This document shows, piece by piece, positions 22,592 through 33,300 of a stretch of 64,000 nucleotides of DNA. Within the stretch, counting starts at the first letter, position 1; each line of letters begins with the position of its first letter. The notes under the pieces were generated by a model. The model saw only the letters and a list, made by a program, of their open reading frames with translations. It was not told the DNA's origin and ran no database searches. Origin of the DNA: Trifolium pratense (taxonomy: Eukaryota > Streptophyta > Magnoliopsida > Fabales > Fabaceae); contig NC_060061.1 in NCBI RefSeq assembly GCF_020283565.1, positions 40,833,362-40,897,361 on the forward strand, given 5' to 3'. Position numbers and translations under genes: made by a program.

Positions 22592-24353
22592 TGTTATGAA
22601 AGAAATAACTAAGGAGAATGAGAATGATGACTCAGCAAAGTTGGTTACAAGTTGTGGAGAGGGAATGAGAAAAGGGAACAGAGAAGCGACTAATCGCTAA
22701 TTGCGTAACAATCAAACTTGCTACTAATGCAGATTGCTTCCATCTCCTTCATGAAGCTCTTGAGGCACTCATTCAAAAGCAAACCATGCCAACTCAACAG
22801 AGTCTTCCCATGGTGCAATGAACTTGATCGAACAACCATTTTAGATATGATCTGTTAAGCTCGATTTTTCCCGATTCGACGAGGCAATGTATTGCACTGG
22901 ATTTTTAAGGGGGAACAATTTTTCGAGTATCATAACACACCATATTCCGAGGTTAGTGATTTTGACGGTACATTTGGATCGCGACCTTGTTCTGTGGCTT
23001 CAAATGAATCAACGATCACACCCATTTCGTTCATGGCATGAATTTATGAGGTCATTAGAAATGGATTTTGGCTAGTCAGCTTTCGATTGCCACAGAGCAG
23101 CTCTATTTAAGCTGAATCAATCCGGATATATTGGCGAATATTGTAAGAGTTTAACAAACTAGGAAACAGGGTGTACAGTGTAAGTTCAGAAGTGCCCTCA
23201 GACAGTTTATTTAGTTGAGCTCACCAATGGATATGAATAAAATTTTCCAAAGTGCATTGAGAAAATTTATTCTAGTATTTTTCGATGATATCTTCAAATA
23301 TAGCTCTTCATGGTCATTCCTTCTGCAATACTTTGAATGGGTTTTACAAGTATCACAACAATATGAACTATTTGCAAAACTGTAAAAATGCTCCTTTGGA
23401 GAGAAAGAAGTGGACTAACTAGGTCATGTGGTATCTAGAAAAGGAGTTTCCAAGGATGCTAATAAGATCAAGGATGTGTTAGCATGACCTCCTCCAACAA
23501 ATTTGAAGCAAGTTAGAGGCTTTTTGGGATTAACAGGATATCATAAGAGATGAAAGTGATAGAGCAGCTCAAGCGTCATCTGATGAGGGCACAACAAGTG
23601 ATGAAAAACCAAGCTGATAACAAACGAAAAGATGGAATTTTCAACGTAGGAGACATAGTTTTGGTCAAGCTGCAACCTTATTGGCAACATTCTGTTGACT
23701 TAAGGAAGAATAAGAAATTATCAACGAGGCAGTTTGGACCATTAACAGTCATTGAAAAGATAGGAAATCTGGCCTATAAGCTAAAGTTACTTGCAACTAC
23801 CAAGATACATCCAGTATTTCACATATCTCAGTTGAAGGAATTTAAGAGCAGTAACGAAGAGCCTTATTTTCGTTTACCTCTCACAACATCTGAGACAGGT
23901 CCAATGTTGTAGCCTACTGCTGTGTTAGATGCTCGAATACAACTTCAAGGCAATCAACATATTCCACAAGTGTTGATACAATGCTAGTGCGAAGACTTCA
24001 GGGAAATTTGTGACAACTATCCAGCTTTCAACCTTTGAGGACAAGGTTGAGTTTAAAGAGGGGGGTATTTTTATGAAAGAAATGACTAAGGAGAATGATG
24101 ACTCTGCAAAGTTGGCTACAAGTAGTGGAGAGTGAATGAGAAAAGAGAGCAGAGCACGTGTAACAAACGTTAGGCTCAAGGACTATAAAATAGGCATGTG
24201 ATGAGTGTGATTGTTAGGCAATTTGTGATTATTGGTCTCTCTAAAATTCTGTTATTCCCTCTGTACTTCCTTTCTGCACTGAAATAGATCCATCTTTTCA
24301 AAAGAGGATCCGTCTTCATTAATAACATTATCTTTGTGAGTATACTGTTAACA
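22592..24353 (+). mobile_element. Internally deleted Ty3/gypsy element, copy 1
   Basis: Starts TGTTATGAAAGAAAT (5' LTR remnant) and ends with a 3' LTR (from about 24070) finishing TGTTAACA at 24353. The flanks GACTT and GACTC may be a worn target duplication. Between them are scraps of gag, RT and integrase C-terminus. A GAGGGGGG polypurine tract precedes the 3' LTR, and that LTR has a TATA-like CTATAAAATAGG. It is shared with 50960-53418, with an extra 692-bp deletion here. Confidence 0.75.
22860..23910 (+). pseudogene. Gypsy gag-pol remnants, copy 1
   Basis: Gag scrap near 22887-23075 (HPFRSWHEFMRSLEMDFG), then RT scrap at 23220-23540 with a FFDDIFKYSS-like active-site region, then at 23550-23910 the integrase C-terminus with FGPLTVIEKIGNLAYKL and HPVFHISQLKEF (GPY/F-type module of chromovirus-like gypsy). 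Stops and large deletions interrupt it; it is not functional. Confidence 0.75.
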
Positions 24354-27036
24354 GACTCTCCTATGAGTATTTCCTAGTGGACATCAAACTTTGTTATTTA
24401 CTTAAATTGGTATCAATCCAGTGTTATTTTCCACTTTTAAACAAATATTTGAGAAAGTTCAAACATTGCATTCCATCCAATATCTAAGTTTGAGATCCAT
24501 TAAGCAGATTTCTAAATATCCAATTTATCTTTGATAATGATAAACCAAGTTAATCATGTAGAAAAGTGAAGTGCAGATCGAAAATGGAAATCATATGCAA
24601 ATAGAAAATCTGAGAAAGTAACAAAATGATAAAGTACTCATTTACCTCAACCAATGTTTGTCTTTTGACCAGTATAGAGTTCCTTTCTCCCCAGCAGCTA
24701 ACATCTACTCATCTATAGAATATGAAGTAATATAAACTATCATTCATGTTCTGAACAAACAATAGAAGCAATTCATTTATAGATTCAAATTATGCTTTAA
24801 ATTTATCAACATTCTACATACTCTAAGGAGTATAGCTAGCTATTCATTTAAAGCTTAATTATTGGTCACAAATTTATCATCCATTAATTTCACACTTTTG
24901 GTCTTTCTTTTACAATCATTCTTAAACGACATAAATTCTATCTGATAATTTATCTAAGTGACAACAATCATTCAAGATAAATAAACGATATATATAGTTT
25001 TGCTATATTGTCTATGTAACTATATGAATCATAATTACAGATAGCTTCACTCATTTTGATTGTTGTGACTACATAGATTATACTCAAAATAAGTACTAAA
25101 TTTACTTTTCTTTCTAAGGTGACATTGATTAGATATAGGTTATGAGGAATAACATCTTTATTTTAAAAAGGGAACCATATGATTGTTTGTTACTTTATTT
25201 CAGCACATGCTCAAATAGTATGAACAATGAAGGTGTAGTGTTCACTGCAATTCAAGTTCTGCAGCATAAGGTGTACTCCTCCTACTGTGCCAATGATTTA
25301 AAGCTTCAATTGGAATAGGTCAATGTAATGATGATGAGATATGAAGAAAACATGACATGGAGAAACTATGAAGGGAGTACTTTGTTCGGGTTTCAAGTGT
25401 GAGTTGTTAAGTCTCACATTGAGTATATGAAGCTAAGATTTTGGGTTGAGATGTGGCGTCTATCTCTTGTGATCTTGGAGCATTTGACTTGACGCTCCCC
25501 TAGACGTCCCAACAAGGGGTATCAAATTCAGATCAACAAGAGAGATGACCCGATGCTCCACCGGACTCTCCCCAACATGCTTACTATAACTAATAACCCT
25601 TTGTAGGCTCTATTTAAAGAAATAGTCTCGCCTGGCCTGAGCCTATGCAGTTTACTACCGAAAAGGTTAATAAATTTATAATTTAATCAAAGTACAAATT
25701 AGTTTTTTTTTATCAAGTAGCCTAATGGCTAGAAAATCTACCCTTAAGGCGGATAAGTAGAATAACCGGTGTACAAAAGTACAAATTTTAATATATAAAA
25801 ATAATAATAGCAGTAAAAATATTATTAATATTTACTTAAATAGGTTGACCTAGTAATATAAAAGGGTTTTTTAATAGTGTGCAGCCTGACCTTTTTACTT
25901 ACATAGGCCGATAAAAAAGCTCTGGCATGGTCAATTTAAAGAAATAGTCTGGCCTGAGCCTATGTAGGCTAGGCTATAGGCCCCTGTAGGCCGGTCTGGC
26001 CCATTCCCACCCCTAGTTGAGATGTGGTATCTCTCTTGTGGTTTTGGAGCATTTAGCTTGACGCTTCCCCAGATTTCCCAACAAGAGAGGTGACCTGACG
26101 CTCCACCGGGACTCTCCCCAACATGCTTATTATAACTAACAACCGTTTGTAACTAAATAGCTTATTTCTAACTAATAGATAATAATTGATTATTACTAGT
26201 TTCAGTTAAATTGAGTATGTCAAAATAAACATGAAGGTGTATTGATAAATAAATAAAAAGAAGTGGAAAAGCTGTAGCTTACAAACAACATGAGTAGAAG
26301 CTTCTTCGATTATTATTTGCAGTATGAATGAACAATGAATCTTCTTGCTTCCTTTTTAAATTTGTGGAATAAATTTTGTAGTAGCAAATGTATTTGAAGT
26401 TCTGTTGCGTTGTTGTGTAGAGATTATATATATAATAACAGCTTTGAAGGAATGGAAATAGAATCAGTAAAGGAAGTAATCGAAGGAAGGCACAAAGCAA
26501 AGCACACATTCATTGATTGATTGAGTGAGTGAATCGTATGATGATACCAAACTAAGCAACCAAGCAAAGCACAAACAAAATGGAATTTACCAAGAAAAGA
26601 ATTGTACCATTATACCTCAAAAAAAATTGTACCATTATCCTCAATTAATAAAAGGAATTTTTTTACTAAACTTATTTTATCCTCTATTAATAAACTATTT
26701 TTATAAAAAATATTATTTTTAAAACAATTTTTTTAATTCTATAGACTTTTTTTAAAATTTCAGATAAGCAACCGGTAGTAAAAAAATAAATAATGGGGGG
26801 CAAATGTTAAATGGGGTAAAGTTGGGGGAAAATTGTGGGGTTAAAGTTGTGAAACTTAAATAGTTAAAATTAAGAAATTGAAACTTGAATGGCCATAATC
26901 AGATAATGGTGATATTTGAAGGGTTAAAACTGCATTTGAGTAGATCGAGTTTTAGATTAAATTCTTCTCTTTTACCACTTTTTTTTTAAGAAACTAAATT
27001 AACCCACCCAAATTGGTATCAGGGAGAATCTAAGAC
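24354..27036. other. Duplicated intergenic DNA without genes
   Basis: No coding region. Around 25395-25570 there is TRIM-like sequence (GTTGTTAAGTCTCACATTGAG). From about 25604 to 26015 repeated GGCCTGAGCCTATG units end in GCCCATTCCCACCCCTAG, the usual end of a plant hAT MITE family. All of it recurs at 54781-57230. Confidence 0.5.
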
Positions 27037-27237
27037 TTAAGACCTTAAAGAGGAGCACAATTCTAAGTCTCGAATCAATACATTTACCACTTTCTGCAAA
27101 CTATCATCTGCAAATAAATGTCTAATCCGACTCAGACAAACATTAAAATACTCAATATTACACTCCATCTCACGGTCTGTATTGGCCAACACATCCAGAC
27201 ACTTGTTAGCTTCACCGTAGGCATAAGAAATGTACAC
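27037..27237 (-). pseudogene. LINE RNase H tail fragment, unit 1
   Basis: Translates to SYAYGEANKCLDVLANTD and following residues, resembling the final helix region of LINE RNase H-like domains (REANxxADxLAN). Only about 66 residues are left. Counterpart at 57231-57437. Confidence 0.5.
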
Positions 27238-27240
27238 CTC

Positions 27241-27319
27241 TCAATCGTTAGTTGGTTCAGTGGTGATTGACGCTGAACTTGGTAGGGAGATCCACGATTC
27301 GATCCCCCGCAACTGCGAT

Positions 27320-27366
<47 letters not shown>

Positions 27367-27446
27367 GGGGGCTGGAACCACTTGATGCCAGAACTGACCC
27401 CCGAATCAGATTAAACTGGTGGTGAAAGCCAAAAAAAATAAAAAAT
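27241..27446 (+). mobile_element. tRNA-derived SINE with expanded poly-G, unit 1
   Basis: A-box-like GTTAGTTGGTTCAGTGG near the start, a B-box-like GATTCGATCCC 45 bp later and a terminal A-rich tail (GCCAAAAAAAATAAAAAA) fit a plant tRNA-derived SINE. A run of 45 G (27321-27365) interrupts it; the partner SINE at 57441-57605 has only GGGAAGGGG there. Confidence 0.7.
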
Positions 27447-27892
27447 TCCAATAACATTGACAATTGCTAGGAATTAATATTCAATTCAACATCTCATAAC
27501 CCCAACATTCCATGTGTACTTCAAACCCTCACACACCAACCCTCACAACTCAGCCACAATCGCAATACAACTACCAAAAAACTTGGCAAATTCACCACAC
27601 CATCCACCACAACTATCTCTAACAATCCCACCACACCCCGCCTTATGTTCATCTTTACATATTAAGTTCAAATAACAACATTTCTCTCATCAATATTACT
27701 AATATCAATTGAAAAGAAGACTCTAACAATATAAAAAATGACATAAAACTCTCCATAAATATAATATATATAGAAGTGACCAGCGGGTGTTACTTAACCA
27801 AAACAGCTACTCTGCAGACCAATAAAATAACCACTAAAATCAAATTACAATTTTTCAAGAATCAAATCTAGGTAGCCATACTAGGTAAATTC

Positions 27893-28268
27893 TAATATGG
27901 ACCACTTTATCAAGTGGTTTATGGTGGACCAGTCATGAATAACATTATAACGAATACGAATTTTACAAAATCCACTGTTTGATTGAAAATTTATATCATA
28001 TAGATTATCCATAGACAAATTTAGAAATATTGAAAATCATTTGATATGTTATTGAGACACATCAAGATTAACGGTTTATTAAATAACGTAAATCTTGATG
28101 GGTCTCAATAACATATCAAATGATTTTCAAAAAAATTTAAAAAATTTATGGATGATCTATACGATATAAACTTTCAATCTAATAGTGAATTTCGTAAAAT
28201 TTATATTCGATAGATCAGTTATCCACGATGGACCACTTGTAAAGGTAGTCTACCGTAGCATACTGAAG
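27893..28268. repeat. Palindromic MITE, unit 1
   Basis: Arms containing TCATTTGATATGTTATTGAG and the inverse CTCAATAACATATCAAATGA surround a short centre; the outer ends carry GGACCAC and GTGGTCC. Almost the whole element can fold on itself. Partner at 58035-58430. Its inner arms are related to those of the MITE at 28435. Confidence 0.7.
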
Positions 28269-28370
28269 CTTTTTTATGTGTGAACTGAATGAATGAACTT
28301 ACTAAGTATACAAACTTTTTCATATTACATACTAGTAAGTGTAAAACTTAATTAGAGTGGCCTTTTCCTG

Positions 28371-28434
<64 letters not shown>

Positions 28435-28437
<3 letters not shown>

Positions 28438-28832
28438 TCAGGATCCGTTGACACCAACTAGTTTGACACCAAATGTTACACCTCTCAATAACGTTTTAAC
28501 CGATATAAATTTTATAAAATCCACCGTTGGATTGAAAGTTTACGTCATATAGATCATTTGTGTAAAATTTCAAATAAATCCAAAATCATTTGATATGTTA
28601 TTGAGATACATCAAAATTAACGGTTTTTGTATTTTTTTAAATGCCGTTAATCTTTATGTGTCTCAATAGCATATCAAATGATTTTGGATTTGTCTGAAAT
28701 TTTACACAAATGATCTATATGATGTAAACTTTCAATCCAACGGTGGATTTTATAAAATTTATATCGGTTAAAACGTTATTGAGAGGTGTAACATTTGGTG
28801 TCAAACTAGTTGGTGTCAACGGATCCTGACTC
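28435..28832. mobile_element. Long-armed TA-flanked MITE, present only in unit 1
   Basis: Starts GAGTCAGGATCCGTTGACAC and ends with its exact inverse; nearly all 398 bp form two long inverted arms around a short T-rich loop. It sits inside a (TA)n microsatellite, and unit 2 has only the microsatellite at 58527-58585, giving the empty site. TA target preference suggests Tc1/mariner mobilisation. Confidence 0.9.
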
Positions 28833-28846
28833 TATATATATATATA

Positions 28847-29834
28847 TATATATATATATGGAAATTTTCAAGTGAGAGTGATTTTGAAATGAGAGGGTGA
28901 GAGGACTCATTAACAACCGTTGGATGTAAATAATTGAAGTTTGTTAAAGATTAGCGCGCACACCCTATTCTTTTTCCCTTTCATCTTGTTCTCCGATTTC
29001 ATTCGCATCCACTACACTTCTCTGATTATTTTTCTATTCACAACCTTCCTTCTTCCTAAGCTCTTCTCTGGTAACACGGCAACTATTTCTACTCCATGAT
29101 TCTTCCATGTATTTCTCTTAACAAGTTGGACTAATCAACAAAAAACTACTATCCTGCAAAATATTGCTTTGGTTTTGTTACATTAATCTATGTCAATTAA
29201 AAACCCCTTGTTTTTCAATTTTGCAATTTGGGATTTTAGAAACCCTTGTTTTGAGATTTTTGCAATTTGGGGATAACACATTTTAATCTTCCTTCACACG
29301 ATTTGTCTTCCTTCACTAAAACTCAATAGTTTTTCTTCAGAGTTTTTACTACACTCATTGTCAGAATTTGTACAAGTCATCCTCATCTCAGTCGCCCTCG
29401 CCGCTGTAACAACATCCCGTCACTTGGTTGAAATTTCGCTGCTACTAAATACCTCGTCAGTGCGCTATGGGAGAATCATGAAGAATCATAATTTGAGTAT
29501 TGCACCAAAGGTTCTTGAAGTCTAACAAAACTAAATCATAATTTGAGTAGTGCATTGTTTAATGACCGATTTAATCTTATCCATTGATATGAATTTAACG
29601 GTCGACAATTGATCCTCTCATCTCTCACAATAATAAGTCCTCTTACTTGTGTGTATACAAACAATCAATAATAGTTTTAAATATACAAACATAATAAGAC
29701 GGTTTAGTTCATTTCAGATGAGAAATGACGAAACTTCATATCCAAGGAATAATCAATACTGAAGGATAAAAGTTTACGAAGTGAAATTCGTATGGTGTTA
29801 TCAATGAAGAAATGAAAATACAAGAAAATATAGT
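28847..29834. other. 3' flank of copy B
   Basis: AT-rich sequence downstream of the copy B stop codon, duplicated at 58586-59561. It should hold the 3' UTR; no gene seen. Confidence 0.4.
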
Positions 29835-30364
29835 CTAGTATCCAATAGGGGCGCTTAAAGATGCCTCTTGTTGAATGATATTCTCCAAAACAGCTTCAGA
29901 GGATGTTAGTTGATGTTTAAGATCCTCTATCTTCAAACGCAGTACTTCAACATCCTTTGTAACTTGTTGCTTAGAAACTGATAGATTTTTTAGTACATCT
30001 TGAGAGACTTGTAAATCAGGAAACAAAGTGCGCCTCTCAATACCATCAAACCAATCCTTATCAAAAGCAAAGCTGCGTGCATCTTGTAATAATTCCACAA
30101 ATTCAGTTTTGCATGAGCCCAATACTTCCAACACGCTATGAGTTTTGAGGAATTTCAATAGCTCAGCAAGGCAGTTGTAAGCATAGCCCTTGTATTTATT
30201 ACTAAGTGAAGTGTCCCTTAAAAGAACTGAAGGATGATTTACAAGGAAATCATTCAACAAAGACAAGTTCTCATAATCCAAATGCTTCTTGGTGACCAGT
30301 TGCTCAAGCTCCCTCATCACAAGCAAAGAAGAACTTAATTCTTCTACTTTTTGAGAAGGGTCTC
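29835..30364 (-). CDS. Copy B terminal exon: MATH-associated-like helical and coiled-coil domain
   Basis: About 176 residues after a TTTCAG acceptor, ending at TAG. Order of features: helix with LVMRELEQLVTKKH, a NHPSVLLRD segment, a helical CLAELLKFLKTHS block, SFAFDKDWFDGIE, then a heptad coiled coil (VLRLKIEDLKHQLTSSEAVL). The HPs...R, helix, xxxDW order resembles the region that follows MATH domains in plant MATH/coiled-coil proteins; this is a recollection of family pattern, not a search result. There is no MATH domain here. The copy C version at 59562-60091 differs at a handful of residues. Confidence 0.7.
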
Positions 30365-33300
30365 CTGAAATCATAGAAAAGAATAACTAAACCTATTTGC
30401 ACACAACAAAGTTAATAAATAATCAAAATTCATGCAATAAAATACCTTTAGAAGGAACCAAGGGAAATTGAGATGGAACATGAGATTTGGAAACTGTTTC
30501 TTCATTATTCTTAGGAAACTGGTCCTTGATATTTGAGCTTACTTTCTTCAAAGCATCATCATTCCGAGAAACTAAACCAATTGTGAGACGAAAAAGTTCA
30601 AAATCAAAAGGGTGATGGATTGTGAAGTAACATAAGAATGAAAAAACATATTCAAAGCATTTTCACCTTGATTATTGGTCTCTGTAGTGGCAATGGAAAA
30701 AGAAGTTGTGGCTATTTGGTCATCACCATCTTCCTACATATTTAGTTCAAACCAACAAATCCTATTATCATATCTTTAAGTCTGAATATGATCAACCTTA
30801 CGATATTTAACACAATATTTTTAGTTTGGAAGAGCCTTCACAACAGATAAGATTTAAAATTGTAAACGAAAGAATGTCAATGGTAAGTCTCAACAATTAT
30901 TGAGCAAAAATTCCTTTTACTTTGGGTACAAGCTTTTTAAGCAACAGACTTCTTAGATTTGAGAGTTGGTCTAACTCAACCCTACAAAAACCGGCTTGTA
31001 AGGTGAAGATTGTCCTTACTTATAAACACACATTCAGACCATCTCGCAACCGAAGTGAGACTTCTTAACACACCCACTCACGCCAAGCACTATTGGGCTC
31101 GGTGTGTGGATATAAACGGTGGGTGGCCCGATTATAGAAATCTGATAACAGGTAGCCCAACGGATCGTGGAGGATGCTCTGATACGATCATATAATTGAG
31201 AGTTGGAACTAACTCAACCCTACAAAATCGGATTGTAAGGTGAAGATTGTCTCTACTTTATAAACACATTTTCAGGTCATCTCGCAAATAATGTGAGACT
31301 TCTTAACAAAACAAAAAAAGATATTCTTTATATCAAAATTAGTTTGAGTTTTGATTCATAGGAATTCAATTACATGGAAATTATAGGTGGTTGGGTGTTG
31401 AGTGGGTGTCTCCTCGTGGTATCCTAGGGTGTTTTGAGGTTTTCTTAGACATGGGTATAGGAAAAACAAATTCGGGTGGATGTTAATTTGGCAAACTATT
31501 GTGTGGACTATCTAGAACTCCCGAAATGATGTTTTTTGTTCTGAAGGAACTTTTTTTGCTAAGTGTCTGGTCTATAGGATGAAACTTTCATCTTGAAAAT
31601 GGTGCCTAGGTAAAAACTCTGGCTCCCCCTGTTCCTTTTACGAGTGGGGTATGCACCTTATTTTATGCTGTAACCGGTAGAGTCTGTAGGGGTGTTGAGT
31701 TGGGTCTTCGTGAGGTCTGGTTGATTGAAGGTCTCTTGTGACTGTCCTTCTTGGTGGTTGATCCTTGCCCCTCTCTCTGAGGGGTCCTTAGATCTTCTTG
31801 TGGTGGTGGGTTAGAAGTGTTCTAGCTTTCGGTGTGCCTTCTTGTAGGACTGTATGTGTTTTTCAGAGGTTGTTAGGTGTTTAATGGGTGTACTTCTTTT
31901 GTATTATGAACTTTCTCTTATTCCTTTTGCAAATTATATATAATACTATTATTTGCCATTAAAAAAAATCACATGGCAATTACTAATCAAATAATGGACC
32001 ATGATGATGAACTTACTACCTTTTCATCTATTTGAGAAGGGTCCCCTGAAAGTATAAGAAAGAATAATTAGTCTTTTAGAGCACCATATAATTTTTTAAA
32101 ATATAAATTGAATGGAGAAAAAAAAAATATACCTTTGGGTAGCATAGAAGGAGTTTGATGCTCAACAGTTGAGCTTACTTTCATGACAGCATCATCATTT
32201 AAAGAAACTGAACAAAATAAGAGAGTTCAACTTCAAAATGAAAAGGGTGATGAGGTAACTAAAGAAGATAAAATTGACCCAAAGATCCTTCACCTTGATC
32301 ATCATTAGTCTTACTAGTTTCCTTCCTGTTTTTAACATCAACATCTTCAGTGGTAAGAGTCTTTGTCAAGGAAATTGGAGGAGAAGCTACAACTATTTGG
32401 CCATCACCATATTCCTACATAAAGTTTTAATTGTTTGTAGGATCAGCCACACTATATATTTTTGTTTGGTTCACTATATAAAGATAATTAAGAAAATAGA
32501 AAACAAAAGAATCCAAGTTTCAAAAGCAGACTCCATTTTTTTCCTCTTTATATCAAAATTGGTTTAAAGGTTTGATTCTTATAAACACAACAAGTAAGAA
32601 AAATACCATGTTAATTTTAAGACTTTGATACATAAAATAAACTCACAAGTGAAGATGTAGCCGTCGGACCTAACGAATTAGCTGATTTTGAATGAGTTGA
32701 CGATGTTATTGTCTTGGCACTAGCTGATGTAATTCCATCTTCAGAACTTAACTTTATACCCTGAATCAAATTAAAAGGATGTTTAAGTTGATAGTATAAT
32801 TCAACACCTGCATTGATGAAGAGTCAAAAAGATAATACAAACAAAATAGAGGAAAAATGCCTTTTGTTTAGGAGCAACGTCTGATTGTATAGGTGGTTCA
32901 TTCTTTGTTTCAAAAATGGTGGACAAAGAAGGTTCTGCGGCTGTTTTTCCTGATGTAGAACCCTCCAACTAATTGCATAGCATGAAAATGTAAATTAGTT
33001 GCAGCATATTTTTAAATACTAGTTGAAGTAAAAATTTATTTATTTTAATAATTTCTTTGGTACTATATATATTACATTATTTTCCTGAGAAGGTTTGAAG
33101 GCAGTATCGATTTCTGCAACTGACAGTTGTGGATTCATCAACTCCTGTAATAAGAACAGACACATTAGTGATATGAATCTATTAATTACATCCATTACTA
33201 AGTAAAGGAAATTGACTAATATTCAGGTGTTGACCTGTGAAGAAGTCAACTTGTGTCTTGATGTTGATTCGGACTCTTCTTTAGAAGGGTCCACTGAAAG

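Noticed and set aside
27241..27310. A tRNA gene
   Set aside because: A- and B-box-like sequences are present but no cloverleaf or anticodon arm fits, and the A-rich tail makes it a SINE.
27257..27463. Minus-strand frame with poly-proline
   Set aside because: Comes from the 45-G run inside the SINE.
31010..31195. Plus-strand frame also present at 60736-60921
   Set aside because: It is the TRIM sequence read in antisense; the duplication explains the conservation.
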